Source of the DNA: Haladaptatus halobius
GTDB taxonomy: Archaea; Halobacteriota; Halobacteria; Halobacteriales; Haladaptataceae
Assembly: GCF_020618475.1 (NCBI RefSeq)
Contig: NZ_CP085338.1
Span: forward strand, 186,001 to 250,000
DNA: 64,000 nt
Direction of reading: 5' to 3'
In this document: one piece after another, positions 17,862 through 27,451 of the stretch
How positions within the stretch are numbered: the first letter of the stretch is position 1
Layout: each line of letters starts with the position of its first letter
The notes under the pieces: generated by a model
Seen by the model: only the letters and a program-made list of their open reading frames with translations
What the model was told of the DNA's origin: nothing
Databases searched by the model: none
Made by a program: the position numbers and the translations under genes

Positions 17862-20192
17862 ATGCCGACGTACAATATCGTTGAGCAGGGCGCAGATAAC
17901 TCCGGAGATACGGCCATCGATTCCGTTCTCAACAACATTGTTGGCAGCAATACAACCGTTGTGTTCCCGCCGGGCACCTACAAATTCAACGAGCTCGTGA
18001 TCCAGTCAGGCACTGATAACCTCGAACTCATCGCTCCGGACGGCGTGCGTCTCATCCCCGGACGGTTGGGTGATAACGTGCGGTGGATCGACGTGTACTC
18101 ATACGGGTTCGTGTTAGACGGATTCGAACTCGACATGCGGGACGTCGCGGTGCCGCCGTTCGTGAGAATGAACTCCGCCGCTGGCAACTGGGAGCTGAGA
18201 CGATTGGTTACGCGGGGAAAGGTTCGTGTGGCCACCGACACCAACGTCGGAAGCAACAACTCGAGCGACGCCCGAACGTACTTTCGGTTGTCGGCCGAAG
18301 AAGGCACTCGCGGACTCCTTCAAGATTGCTACTTCCACGAAGGGTCGTGTGCGTCGACCGAAGCTAGCAACCGACGGGCGATCCTGGTCGAATCAGCGAA
18401 GGGCGAGTTAGTATTCAATCGCTGTTGGTTCGAACTGTGGGCCGAAAACACCATCTATGCAAAGAAACCGGAGGGGATGTTAAAGATCTATAATTGCTTC
18501 TTCCGGAACACGCAGAACGGCATGCACCTCGGCGGTAACACCGAGGTGCGCAACTGCGTCTCGATAAAGAACGCCCAGCACCCGATACAAGCGTGGTCAA
18601 ACGGTTCGCTTCAACGTGGCGTCAACGTGGAGGCCAACGAGCCGACGAACTCCGCGGCTGGCATCAACAGCTATGACGGAACGCTCGCTATCGTGGATAG
18701 CGACTTCTACCACCGCTTTTCGGCTTCGAGTTGTGGCGGAGCGATTACGGCGCCGGCGCCGTGTCGGCGTCTCTACATTCGCAACGTTCGCATTAGCTAT
18801 CTCTCGACGAAGAACCACGATGCGATATACACCTACGAGGGAACGATGAGCGACGATACTCCCGCTGATCTCAAGTACCTTCAGCTTCAAAACGTCCACG
18901 TTCGGAACGACCACAACTCCGAGTACGCTATCTGGATCGGGCAGACGCCCGATTCCTGGGGGACGGTCTCCGGCGTTCTCGGCGGGAGCGGCCCCCAAAC
19001 TAACTCGGACTATATCCGGTCGCACATGACGATCAGCGGCAATCCCACGGCGCCGGACACGACGCCGCCGCTACCGAATCCGCCGTCGTTAGGGCGGGTG
19101 CCGATGCAGTCAGCGCAACTCGTCCGCATCGACAACACCGGAAATCAATCGGCAGCGACGTACGAAATCGAAGCCGGGGAGTACGTCCTTCCAGCGGGTA
19201 ACGACGGGGCGACTATCACCATGACGTGGGGACCGACGTCCATCTCGCAACGCCCGCCGAATTCCGAGCAAGCGACCGGGACGGTTCCGCCGGGGGAGGT
19301 CTACGCCTTCTACGTGGTCGGCGGTATCGTCTCCGCGGAGGAGAGCGGGTCGGCTACGTGGACCGTGGACGGAGAGCCGTACAACCCGGCGGTACCCCTC
19401 TCGACGACAACTCTCTCCGCCCGACAGACGAGCGGAGAGCAGTGGCACCGGTTCAATTCGGGCGACCAATCGACCGGCGTCGTCGTCGGAAAGCCGCTGT
19501 CATTTAGCGGTAGCCAACCGTGCCACGTCCGCCTGCAGAACGTCGCGGATGACGGCTTCGAATACAAGCTCGAAGAGTGGGCGTACCTCACCAGAGTGCA
19601 CGCCCTCGAGAGGTTTCACACACTTGCAGTCGAACCGAGCGAGCACGAGCTACGGCTGGGCGACGGCTCCCCCTATCGGATCAAAGCCGGAACGACGTCC
19701 GTTTCCACCGCCTCTGACACCGTTTCGCTCGGGAATTTCTTCGGCACCACAAATCCGGTTGTCTTGGCGCAGGCACAGACGTTCGACGGTCCCGAGCCGA
19801 TCGTCACGCGATTAGCGGACGTCTCGAGCGGTTCGTTCGCGGTGCAGCTCCAAGAGGAGGAAGCCGGAGGCTGGCACCGGAGCGAGACGGTCGGCTACAT
19901 CACGCTCCAGCAAGTGGCGGGGCGCCTCAACACTAAACCGTTCGAGGTACGGCGAACCGAAGCGACGATCACCGACGGATGGTCCCGTATTGACTTCCAG
20001 CAGCAGTACGAAACACCGCAGTTCATCGCCGACCTTCAAACGCTCAACGGCCCAAATACGGCGAGTCTACGCTATCGGAATCTGTCGGGAACCGACGTCG
20101 AGGTAAAGGTCGAAGAGGAACAGAGCGCCGACGCCGAGACTGCACACACCCGGGAAGCGGTCGGATACGCCGTCTTCGAGAGCTCCGTTTGA
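17862..20192 (+). CDS. right-handed beta-helix protein with C-terminal lectin-like repeats
   Basis: A 776-residue protein. Residues 1-385 form a pectate-lyase-like parallel beta-helix (opening with NIVEQGADNSGD, PPGTYKF and many N/C/G-rich turns such as IYNCFFRNTQ). A Pro-rich linker follows near 390-410, then beta-rich modules. The last about 250 residues contain roughly three related units, best seen in FGTTNPVVLAQAQTFDGPEP with LQEEEAGGWHRSETVGYITL, and QYETPQFIADLQTLNGPN with KVEEEQSA and EAVGYAVF. Such folds bind or cut polysaccharide. No signal peptide is visible, odd for a surface protein, so it may be cytoplasmic, exported by another route, or a virus-type fibre. Translation is probably coupled to the preceding small frame. 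Confidence 0.75.
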   Translation: MPTYNIVEQGADNSGDTAIDSVLNNIVGSNTTVVFPPGTYKFNELVIQSGTDNLELIAPDGVRLIPGRLGDNVRWIDVYSYGFVLDGFELDMRDVAVPPFVRMNSAAGNWELRRLVTRGKVRVATDTNVGSNNSSDARTYFRLSAEEGTRGLLQDCYFHEGSCASTEASNRRAILVESAKGELVFNRCWFELWAENTIYAKKPEGMLKIYNCFFRNTQNGMHLGGNTEVRNCVSIKNAQHPIQAWSNGSLQRGVNVEANEPTNSAAGINSYDGTLAIVDSDFYHRFSASSCGGAITAPAPCRRLYIRNVRISYLSTKNHDAIYTYEGTMSDDTPADLKYLQLQNVHVRNDHNSEYAIWIGQTPDSWGTVSGVLGGSGPQTNSDYIRSHMTISGNPTAPDTTPPLPNPPSLGRVPMQSAQLVRIDNTGNQSAATYEIEAGEYVLPAGNDGATITMTWGPTSISQRPPNSEQATGTVPPGEVYAFYVVGGIVSAEESGSATWTVDGEPYNPAVPLSTTTLSARQTSGEQWHRFNSGDQSTGVVVGKPLSFSGSQPCHVRLQNVADDGFEYKLEEWAYLTRVHALERFHTLAVEPSEHELRLGDGSPYRIKAGTTSVSTASDTVSLGNFFGTTNPVVLAQAQTFDGPEPIVTRLADVSSGSFAVQLQEEEAGGWHRSETVGYITLQQVAGRLNTKPFEVRRTEATITDGWSRIDFQQQYETPQFIADLQTLNGPNTASLRYRNLSGTDVEVKVEEEQSADAETAHTREAVGYAVFESSV

Positions 20193-20345
20193 GTACCGCC
20201 TTCCGATGCGGTGAGAACCCCTCGCGGAGCCTCGAAGGAGAATCTGCTCTCCCCGGTAATCGTGATGGACACGCTCGTCGCGCTCACCGGCGCGGTGGAC
20301 GCGATTACGAGAAATCCGACTCGGACGACGGCGCTCTTCACCGCG

Positions 20346-20867
20346 CTAGCGGTCTTCCCTCCCTCTCTCGGCCACCGGTTCGCTCGTCCCATCCGCCCCG
20401 TGGAACCGTTGGCGTACGAACTCGCTCGTCGGAATCGGTTGGTTATCCCCGTCGAGGCAGTCGACGAACACTCGTTCGGCGGGAAAAGCTTCGCGAAGGC
20501 CGACGAGCGCGGTCGAGCACTTCCCGCAGACGGTGAAACGGTCGTGCTTTCGAATCAGTCGCACGATGGGGTTGGTGCCGATGGCCTTCGTCGTGAGTTC
20601 GTACTCGGCGGTGTCGTCACAGAGAACGCATCGACCGCCGACTGTCGTCCATCGCGGATCCCACCAGACGAGCGAGCGCTTCGAGAGTTTCTTTCGTCGC
20701 AGTTTTCCCTCCTCGGCCAGTGCATCGAGTCGATTGAGCGTGCCCCGTCGTCCGAGCGGCACGCGGTCGGCGACTTCACCCGTCGCGAGGACGGGATCGG
20801 CCGTCTCGCGGAATACGGAGATGATTTCTGCGTCGGTGATCTTCTCCTTCGAATTCGAGTCTGGCAT
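20346..20867 (-). CDS. winged-helix transcriptional regulator with zinc-ribbon-like C-terminus
   Basis: A 173-residue DNA-binding protein. The N-terminus (ITDAEIISVFRETADPVLAT, then VADRVPLGRRGTLNRLDALAEEGKL) is a winged helix of a common haloarchaeal type, where DPVL leads into the recognition helix and VWW closes the wing. A Cys pair (CVLCDD) and a second (VCGKC) could bind zinc. I start at MPDSNSKEK (20867); an upstream frame extension is basic and unlike a protein N-terminus. Two matching palindromes (20902-20915 and 21036-21049) upstream suggest autoregulation. The region 20193-20345 holds no gene. Confidence 0.8.
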   Translation of the reverse strand: MPDSNSKEKITDAEIISVFRETADPVLATGEVADRVPLGRRGTLNRLDALAEEGKLRRKKLSKRSLVWWDPRWTTVGGRCVLCDDTAEYELTTKAIGTNPIVRLIRKHDRFTVCGKCSTALVGLREAFPAERVFVDCLDGDNQPIPTSEFVRQRFHGADGTSEPVAERGREDR

Positions 20868-20901
20868 CGAGGAGGACGTCGAGACCCGTCGAGTTAAGTG
20901 T

Positions 20902-20915
20902 TTCCTTACTAGGAA
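20902..20915. promoter_or_regulatory. candidate operator 1, TTCCTTACTAGGAA
   Basis: The inverted repeat TTCCT...AGGAA is 35 bases before the regulator start. It shares 12 of 14 bases with the perfect palindrome at 21036-21049, as expected of two binding sites for one dimeric regulator. Confidence 0.5.
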
Positions 20916-21035
20916 AGTAATTTTCGAACGGTGATTATATTCCTGACTAAAACAACGAATAATACTGAATGACATGAAAAACAACAACTCCTAAGAGAGA
21001 TTTTGAAAATATAGAAAACAGTGGACAAGGTTATA

Positions 21036-21049
21036 TTCCTTATAAGGAA
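21036..21049. promoter_or_regulatory. candidate operator 2, TTCCTTATAAGGAA
   Basis: A perfect 14-base palindrome in an AT-rich stretch about 170 bases upstream of the winged-helix gene. It matches candidate operator 1. From 20916 to 21300 no gene is supported; a basic 73-codon minus-strand frame at 21078-21299 looks non-coding. Confidence 0.5.
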
Positions 21050-21300
21050 ATAAAGAACATCGACTTCCGGTGAACGTTCACTCTTTTCTCCGCGAGAAGT
21101 CCCGAACTAATCGAAGCGGAAGAATCGCAATCTTGTTCCGTTCTGCATCCGAATCGAGGTACCGTAGCGCGTTGCTCGCGCTCCGATTGGTGGACACATC
21201 CGCCGTCCGTATTCGCACCGGCCGAAGAAGACCGACGTCAGGGGGAGAGGTGAACCGCGCCTGCGCGTCCGTTCGACGGAAACGGCTGCTCGAAGCCATC

Positions 21301-22350
21301 TCAGCGGTTAGAGGCCGAAACGTTCACCCAGAGATGAAGTTCGCGGTATGCATTCCCAGCCGCAGGCCGGGGCGGCGCATCGCCTTTATAGAGGAGATAC
21401 TGCAGCCGCAACTGCTCACCTGACATTCGCGGTGTGACCTTGTGTTTGACCCGCCACGTCTCATTCGCCCTAACCGACGGATGAAACCGGTGGAGCTCCT
21501 GAGACTCGGTCACCCGCACTGTGCCGTTCGCGGTTTCAACGCGCTGTAGCAGGACGACGACGGTGTAGTTCGTCATTCGGTGTTCGCGATTTCGGATGCC
21601 GACGTACAGGGGTTTGCTCTTGCCGCGCGTGAACTCCGAGGGGTAGTCGTCCGCAACGAGCCTTCCAGTTTCGTTCTCGGAAAGGAGGTAGAATCCCGTG
21701 AACGAGTCGCTCCCATCCTGAACGGCAGCGGGATACGTCACGCTCCCTACGGCGAGAAGCAGACTCATAACGAGAGCGATGTTCAGCGCCAATTCCGTGC
21801 GGGAATCAGGTTCGAGTAACTTTTCGCGCCCGAGGCTGGCCCAGTACTCGTACGGAACGGCAAAGCGTTCGTTCGCGGGTAACTTCCACCGCCGGTGCGT
21901 AGCGAGTCCGGTGGCAAACAGGGTAAAACCGCTGGTCGCGAGGAGCATCGGAACGAGGCGAATCTTCCAAGGAGTGAAGTTCAACAGGAGAGCGATCATC
22001 GAAACGACGGTAATACTCGTCCCGATGGAAAGGAGGATGCGTTCCGTTCCGTAGATGCCGCGACCGGGCCGCGGGAGAGCGGTGTTCCGCTCCACGACAT
22101 CGTCCGTTCGGGACTCGGAGGCATCCCCACCGTCCTTTGCTTCCGGAAACAAGGCCGCGATGCACGCATACCCGGGAACGAACGACACGAAAAGCAGACC
22201 GAAAACGATCCGAAGAGGCGTTCCATAGGGACTCGGGAGTAGTACGGAGCCGCACGTTAGCGCGACGATGCAAACGACGGCGCCGAGATCGGCAGGGAAC
22301 CGACGAACCGAGCGAGGAATCAACAACCACAGATCGCTTTCGAAGGCCAT
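21301..22350 (-). CDS. DUF1616 membrane protein
   Basis: A 349-residue protein of the archaeal DUF1616 family. The N-terminus PADLGAVVCIVALTCG starts a block of about four membrane segments in the first 170 residues, with the family feature FVPGYACIAALFPE. A fifth segment lies near 205, and an extracellular beta-rich domain follows (YVGIRNREHRMTNYTVVV, with NYT and NVS sequons). The family is common near surface-glycoprotein and envelope genes in archaea, but its function is unknown. It lies 50 bases after the DUF4129 gene on the same strand and is probably co-transcribed. Several N-x-S/T sites face outward, so it might itself be glycosylated. Confidence 0.85.
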   Translation of the reverse strand: MAFESDLWLLIPRSVRRFPADLGAVVCIVALTCGSVLLPSPYGTPLRIVFGLLFVSFVPGYACIAALFPEAKDGGDASESRTDDVVERNTALPRPGRGIYGTERILLSIGTSITVVSMIALLLNFTPWKIRLVPMLLATSGFTLFATGLATHRRWKLPANERFAVPYEYWASLGREKLLEPDSRTELALNIALVMSLLLAVGSVTYPAAVQDGSDSFTGFYLLSENETGRLVADDYPSEFTRGKSKPLYVGIRNREHRMTNYTVVVLLQRVETANGTVRVTESQELHRFHPSVRANETWRVKHKVTPRMSGEQLRLQYLLYKGDAPPRPAAGNAYRELHLWVNVSASNR

Positions 22351-22400
22351 CAGCTCACACTTCGATAGTGGTAGTAAAAAGTATTGAGCCAGTTCGGTAC

Positions 22401-24497
22401 TCAGTCGGTGGTCGACTCCGAAACGAGAGCGGCCGCCGCATCGACGGCAGTTCGTGCGTCATCGAGTGAGAGGGACGTCGCCGCGAATGCTGCGACTTCG
22501 TACGCTCGCGTCAACTCGTGCAACGCGTTTCGGCTGTCGTCGTCACCGTCGCCGAGTTGGAAAGCGCGGTACATCTCCCAGTGTGTCATTCCGGTACTTC
22601 GGTCGTCCGCCTCCTCGACCGCGAGGTGCTGGCGGACGGCCGCGTACGCCGTTTGAACGGCGACGTTGGATTGTCCGGCAGCTAGCTGCTCGCGTGCCAT
22701 CCGAAGTAATTCACGAGAGACCTCCCCGTTGGCGGACTCCTCGGTCGAATCCGGTTCGTCGGTACCGTCCTCCGGGACGATGGATGCGTCCGAATCCGAA
22801 TCGCGTTCTAGCAGCTCCCGCGACCGAATTGCGTATGCGCTGCCAATGATAAGGCCGAGCAGGCCGACGCCAGCGAGCCAGAGTCGCCAGTCGGCTAGCT
22901 CGGTCGATTCCCCGGGGAGTTGAATGCGAACTCGTGCGGTTGAAGATTCGAGGTTCGTCGTCGGTTCGGCGTAGACGGCAGCGACCTCAACGCTCTCTTG
23001 GCCCGAGACCGTGTCGTTCGGGAGGGGGGTGACCGCCGAATAGTGACCCGTCTCGTTCGTTCGAACGGTCGTGACGGTTCGCCCCCTCACGCGGAGTTGA
23101 ATCGTCTGGTTGGCCGCCAGAGCGCCGGTTGAAGTGGTAAGCGTCCCCGTAGCGTGTATTAGACTCCCGTTCCGAGTCGCATTTATTGAGATATCGGTGG
23201 CGGTCGGCCGAACGGTGATCGGTTTCGACGTTTTCGCGCTCGCTATCGCCCGCCCCGTCTGCGCGATATGCGCCCGGACGCGCCGTTCGCCGGCGGATAC
23301 GTTGGCCGGTAGCGTACCTTCGACGGTGAACGAACCATCCGACGACGTTTGCGCGGTTCCGATCGGCGCGCCGCCGACGGTTACGACCACCGGCACCCGC
23401 GATGCGCCCACGTTCGCCGCCGTTACGTTCCCGGTGACGGTGAGGTTATCTTCGTAACGCCCGCCATTCGGTGCTTCCTCGATCTCGACCGTCGGCTCGG
23501 TCTGTCTGATGGTAACATTCACCGTCGCGTTCGTTCCGAGATAGGCCGAATTGCGCTGAGGAACGTACTCGATCGTACGCGGTGCGGAACCCACTTTAAG
23601 TGAAGTCGGACGATAACTCGCGTTGAACCACCCGTCGCCGTCCGTCTTCGTCCGGATAGATTGGTTGCCTATTCTGAGTGTGATCGGTCGACTACTCAGC
23701 GCGGATCCATTCGCCGCGGTCAGTTTTCCGGATACTGTGAGCGGGTTGCGGAAGGAAGCGGGCGTTTGGACGATCAGGCTCGACAGGCTCGTCCTCGTGA
23801 ACTCCCGCTGAGCGATGGAATCTTGGTGCTGAGTGATATTCTGCGATATTTCGTCGATAGTTCGCGTGGTGTTCGAGAATCGCGTCTCGTTGGACGAAAT
23901 GTTCTTCAGATTCCGTTTGAGGCTATCGCCGTTTCGTTTTACCCTACCGGAATACTGGTTCAGTTTGCGCGCAAGCTCGTTCGCCCGCTGCTTGTTTCCG
24001 TTTCGCTTGGCCTTCTGGTACTTTTTTAGCGTCTTCCGATACGATCTCACGTTCTCGACAAACTGCTGTTGATTCCGTTGGGATCGCTCGAACCGCTTTC
24101 CAGACTCCCCTCTCGTCGCCCCCCCAGAGACGTTGACGTACTTTCCGAGCATCTCGGAGTACTCGGAGTCGTTGCCGACGAGACGTTTCGCGCGCTGGTA
24201 ATCCCCTTGACTCATCTGAACCACGCTCTCGTTGAGACGCCCGGACAACCGGTTAGCGAGCCACCGCTTCACGTCCTCGGACGACCCCTTCTCAGCCGCG
24301 TTGTCCGGGTTTTTATGCCGTAGAACCGACGAATTGTTCGCGGCGCTCATTCCGACACCGGTTCCGACGAAGAGTTCACCCCCGTTGACTTCCGAGATGA
24401 TCCCCCGCTCGGTATCCGACGCCGTCGGATCTTCCGCCGCTGTCCCCGCTCCCGAGAGTAGCAACAGGAGCACGAGTACGACTTCACCGTGTCGCAT
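22401..24497 (-). CDS. secreted, membrane-anchored DUF4129 protein
   Basis: A 698-residue protein. A Sec-type signal (VVLVLLLLLSGAGTAA) begins at the ATG at 24497. Next come a polar, partly coiled-coil region with many N-x-S/T sites (residues 60-250), three Ig-like beta domains (about 250-550; VSGKLTAANG, VTGNVTAANVG, ATGTLTTSTG), one membrane segment (LWLAGVGLLGLIIGSAYAI, near 565) and a cytoplasmic DUF4129 helix bundle at the end. DUF4129 usually travels with MoxR, DUF58 and transglutaminase-like genes. Here it is divergent from DUF58 across a 129-base gap with an AGGTAATACCT palindrome at about 24531. The role is probably envelope maintenance. Confidence 0.85.
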   Translation of the reverse strand: MRHGEVVLVLLLLLSGAGTAAEDPTASDTERGIISEVNGGELFVGTGVGMSAANNSSVLRHKNPDNAAEKGSSEDVKRWLANRLSGRLNESVVQMSQGDYQRAKRLVGNDSEYSEMLGKYVNVSGGATRGESGKRFERSQRNQQQFVENVRSYRKTLKKYQKAKRNGNKQRANELARKLNQYSGRVKRNGDSLKRNLKNISSNETRFSNTTRTIDEISQNITQHQDSIAQREFTRTSLSSLIVQTPASFRNPLTVSGKLTAANGSALSSRPITLRIGNQSIRTKTDGDGWFNASYRPTSLKVGSAPRTIEYVPQRNSAYLGTNATVNVTIRQTEPTVEIEEAPNGGRYEDNLTVTGNVTAANVGASRVPVVVTVGGAPIGTAQTSSDGSFTVEGTLPANVSAGERRVRAHIAQTGRAIASAKTSKPITVRPTATDISINATRNGSLIHATGTLTTSTGALAANQTIQLRVRGRTVTTVRTNETGHYSAVTPLPNDTVSGQESVEVAAVYAEPTTNLESSTARVRIQLPGESTELADWRLWLAGVGLLGLIIGSAYAIRSRELLERDSDSDASIVPEDGTDEPDSTEESANGEVSRELLRMAREQLAAGQSNVAVQTAYAAVRQHLAVEEADDRSTGMTHWEMYRAFQLGDGDDDSRNALHELTRAYEVAAFAATSLSLDDARTAVDAAAALVSESTTD

Positions 24498-24626
24498 AAC
24501 CTTGGATCCCGAAGGACGGTACAAGTTACTAGGTAATACCTCTTTTTGGTCGCGACCCGAGAAAGGAGGGCCTACGCGAACGAATCGACCAGTACCTTGA
24601 ACTACCGCGGTATCTTTTCTGGGGTA

Positions 24627-26075
24627 ATGGAGTTCACGCGTCACTATTTGGCGGGTGTCGGCCTCGGAGTCTTCCTCACGGGCGGAGCGGTCGTTCTCGC
24701 CAAGCCGCTACTACTAGGCGGCGCAGTGGGTATTTTCGCATGGCTGTTGGCTCGACAGTACTTGTTCGTCCGAATCGCGCGAGAAACCGCGGAGAACCTT
24801 TCGGTGGCTCAGTCGCTCGAGCGCGAAACGGTGTCTCGCGGCGAGGAGGTCGATGTTGTCCTCGCCGCCGAATTACCGGATGCAGCGGCGGTACGACTGG
24901 ACGTGGAGGTGAATCCGCCCGTTGCCGCGACGGGGTCAGATTCGACGGAGCACGGCGCGACGATTTTGACCGGCGATCGAGCTGTCACGACAACGTACTC
25001 CGTCACGATGCCCATAGCGGGAACCTTCGAGTTCGTTGCCCCGACCGTGACAGTGACTGACCGCGCGAACCTGTTTCGGACGGCGGTCACGGCCGGCGAG
25101 GCGCGGACAATCACGGTCGACGCACGAGCGCCTGAAGACCTCCACGTCGGCATCGGCGGTGAGCGTGTGGCGGGCGAGTACGGGGACCACAAGACGAGTG
25201 GGAGAGGGATCGGGATCGACCCGGAGGAGATTCGAGAGTACATCCCCGGCGATTCGCTCAGACGGATCGACTGGAAGGCGACGGCTCGACTGGCTCACCC
25301 TCACGTTCGCGAGTTCGAGCCGCAAATCGACCTGCGAACGGCCATCCTTATCGACCACGGCGCATCGATGACCACCGGCACGGAAGGCAGAACAAAGCTG
25401 GACTACGCCCGCCAAGTTGCGATATCGCTCGTCAGCTACGCCTTTTCGAAGAGGGAGCCGCTCGGTTTGTACGCGGTCGATGAAAGCGGTCTCACTGCCA
25501 AGCACTCCCCAAGCGCCAACAGAAGTCACTACGTGACGGTTCGGAGGTGGCTGTACGGCCTCGATCCGTCCGTCGCGTCGACGCCAGCGTCACCCTCATC
25601 GCCGGTGAGACGGTCGCCAGGCCGAGCTCAACGCACGGTGGGTCGCCTCAACGCGGACGATTCCCCGTTCGGCACGAGACTCCGGCCCTTTTTCGGCGAG
25701 TCGGGGTCGTACCGTCGCCGAGTCGAGACGGGTTCACTGTACGACGTCACTCGAACCGAACTCGTGCGATTGCGCGGAACGGTCGTCACCGTGTTGCTAA
25801 CGGATGACACGAATAGAAACGAAGTGATCGAGACCGTGAAGTTGGCAAGGCGACGTAACGACGCGGTGCTCGTATTCCTGACACCGTCGGTTTTCTTCGA
25901 GGAAACTGGATTGACCGACGTCGAAAACACCTACGATCGATACGTGAACTTTGAATCGTTCCGACGAGAGCTCGCTGGGCTCAACGGCGTTCAAGCGTTC
26001 GAAGTGGGCCCGAGAGACGAGCTCGAACGTCTGCTGGAGGCAGCATCGCACCGCAACCAGACGACGACCACGTAA
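24627..26075 (+). CDS. DUF58 domain protein
   Basis: A 482-residue protein with two N-terminal membrane segments (LAGVGLGVFLTGGAVVLA and the stretch after it), a beta-rich extracytoplasmic-like domain, and the DUF58/VWA-like region. The family signature is visible near residue 200: RGIGIDPEEIREYIPGD followed by RIDWKATAR. Such proteins act with MoxR AAA+ ATPases, probably in metal-dependent maturation or envelope complex assembly. The moxR gene of this window is 25 kb away. The start at 24627 gives MEFTRHYLAG; upstream in-frame codons are basic and unlikely. A membrane protein gene follows four bases later. Confidence 0.88.
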   Translation: MEFTRHYLAGVGLGVFLTGGAVVLAKPLLLGGAVGIFAWLLARQYLFVRIARETAENLSVAQSLERETVSRGEEVDVVLAAELPDAAAVRLDVEVNPPVAATGSDSTEHGATILTGDRAVTTTYSVTMPIAGTFEFVAPTVTVTDRANLFRTAVTAGEARTITVDARAPEDLHVGIGGERVAGEYGDHKTSGRGIGIDPEEIREYIPGDSLRRIDWKATARLAHPHVREFEPQIDLRTAILIDHGASMTTGTEGRTKLDYARQVAISLVSYAFSKREPLGLYAVDESGLTAKHSPSANRSHYVTVRRWLYGLDPSVASTPASPSSPVRRSPGRAQRTVGRLNADDSPFGTRLRPFFGESGSYRRRVETGSLYDVTRTELVRLRGTVVTVLLTDDTNRNEVIETVKLARRRNDAVLVFLTPSVFFEETGLTDVENTYDRYVNFESFRRELAGLNGVQAFEVGPRDELERLLEAASHRNQTTTT

Positions 26076-26079
26076 AACC

Positions 26080-26556
26080 ATGAAAAGACGAATTATACGT
26101 GACAGGCATCGGACGACCATCGGCGGTGGCGGTGCGTTTGCCGCAGCCCTGGCGCTCGCGGCGTTTCATGGTTCGCCGGGACTGGCGGCGGGTGCGGCGC
26201 TTCTAGCTGCGTGGTACGTGTTAGCGCCGATGTACGCGTTCGCCTTCGGACACGTCGTGCTGGGTGCGCTGTTTCCGGACGGAATCGGAGCCGTCCAGTT
26301 CGCGATCGTCGAGTTAGGGCTCCTCGGCGTACTGATCGAACCAGCAATTCGGTTCGATCGCCGACGTTTGCTCACGGGGCTCGTCGGCGGCTGTTTCCTA
26401 CTGCTCGGTGCGCTCGTGTGGGCAACCCATCGATGGAGCGGGGTCACGTGGCACGCGGCCCTCGTACTCGTCGGAACCGTTGCGCTATTCGCGTACGGCA
26501 TTCACCGATACGACAGCGTCGTGCTCGGATTCGAAGGGAGGATGAGCGATGAGTAG
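26080..26556 (+). CDS. small polytopic membrane protein in the DUF58 operon
   Basis: A 158-residue hydrophobic protein with four to five membrane segments and a short basic N-terminus (MKRRIIRDRHRTT). I recall similar proteins as haloarchaeal DUF7519-like, but this is not certain. It starts four bases after the DUF58 stop and overlaps the next gene by eight bases, so it is part of that operon. It may be an assembly partner of DUF58. Confidence 0.75.
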   Translation: MKRRIIRDRHRTTIGGGGAFAAALALAAFHGSPGLAAGAALLAAWYVLAPMYAFAFGHVVLGALFPDGIGAVQFAIVELGLLGVLIEPAIRFDRRRLLTGLVGGCFLLLGALVWATHRWSGVTWHAALVLVGTVALFAYGIHRYDSVVLGFEGRMSDE

Positions 26557-27451
26557 CGATCACGATCAACCGGCCGAACTGGCGGACGACGAACCGATTA
26601 CACAAAACTCGACCGACGAACTCGCGGTACAGGTGGAACTCTTGGCCGAGGAGAATCAGCGTCTGCGCGCCGAGTACGTACGCGCCCGACAGGCTCGGCA
26701 TCGAAGGACCGCGCTCGGAATGGCCGCGCTCGGTGGACTGGCCGCCGTCGGAGCCGTTCTCCTTCCGGACTCGCGCTCTCTCTTACTGGCGTTGGCCGGA
26801 ACCGGCTTTTTCGTGGCCGTCCTGACGTACTATCTCACGCCGCAGCAGTTCGTCTCGGCCGAGGTCGGCGAACGGGTCTATGCGTCCGCAGCGGCGACGG
26901 GCACCAGTATTGTCGCCGACCTCGGATTGCAAGACGAGCGCGTGTACGTGCCGACTGAACCCGACGGGAACGAAACGTTCGCCAACGTTCGACTGTTCCT
27001 CCCTCAACACGCTGATTACGTCGTCCCCGACGGCGAGGAGCTGGTTTCGCCGTTCGTCGTGGCGAACGAGGAACGCAGGCGAGGAGCATCCTTTATCCCG
27101 ACCGGAGCCGGACTCGTTCGGGAGTTTGAGTCGACTATGACGGATGCGGTTCCGGATGAACCGGAGGCGCTCGTCGGACAGTTAACCGATGCGGTGGTCG
27201 AGGGGTTCGAACTGGCCGATAGCGCGAGCGCCGACGTAGACCGAGACGGTACGACCGTCACGGTCGGAATTCGCGGAAGTGCGTACGGATCCGTAACTCG
27301 CTTCGACCATCCGGTCGCGTCGTTCCTCGCGACCGGGATGGCGAAGGGCCTCGACGCGCCTGTGACGGTCGAACAGCTACCGGCCGACGATGACCGTTTC
27401 GATTATCTCGTCTCCTGCAACTGGACGGATGCGACCGATCGAGAGTCGTAG
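26549..27451 (+). CDS. haloarchaeal membrane protein with coiled coil (uncharacterised)
   Basis: A 300-residue acidic protein. An N-terminal coiled coil (ELAVQVELLAEENQRLRAEY, residues 25-44) precedes two membrane segments (about 58-75 and 80-98, the latter GTGFFVAVLTYYL). A soluble alpha/beta domain follows, where paired elements VRLFLPQHADYV and VRGSAYGS-like strands suggest a repeated fold. I do not recognise a named function. It ends the DUF58 operon (eight-base overlap upstream). The following 130 bases to the small secreted protein hold no gene. Confidence 0.75.
   Translation: MSSDHDQPAELADDEPITQNSTDELAVQVELLAEENQRLRAEYVRARQARHRRTALGMAALGGLAAVGAVLLPDSRSLLLALAGTGFFVAVLTYYLTPQQFVSAEVGERVYASAAATGTSIVADLGLQDERVYVPTEPDGNETFANVRLFLPQHADYVVPDGEELVSPFVVANEERRRGASFIPTGAGLVREFESTMTDAVPDEPEALVGQLTDAVVEGFELADSASADVDRDGTTVTVGIRGSAYGSVTRFDHPVASFLATGMAKGLDAPVTVEQLPADDDRFDYLVSCNWTDATDRES

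Noticed and set aside
21078..21299. 73-codon minus-strand frame just after the DUF1616 gene
   Set aside because: Very basic and without promoter or ribosome site; the opposite strand is equally open. Position next to DUF1616 alone is not enough.
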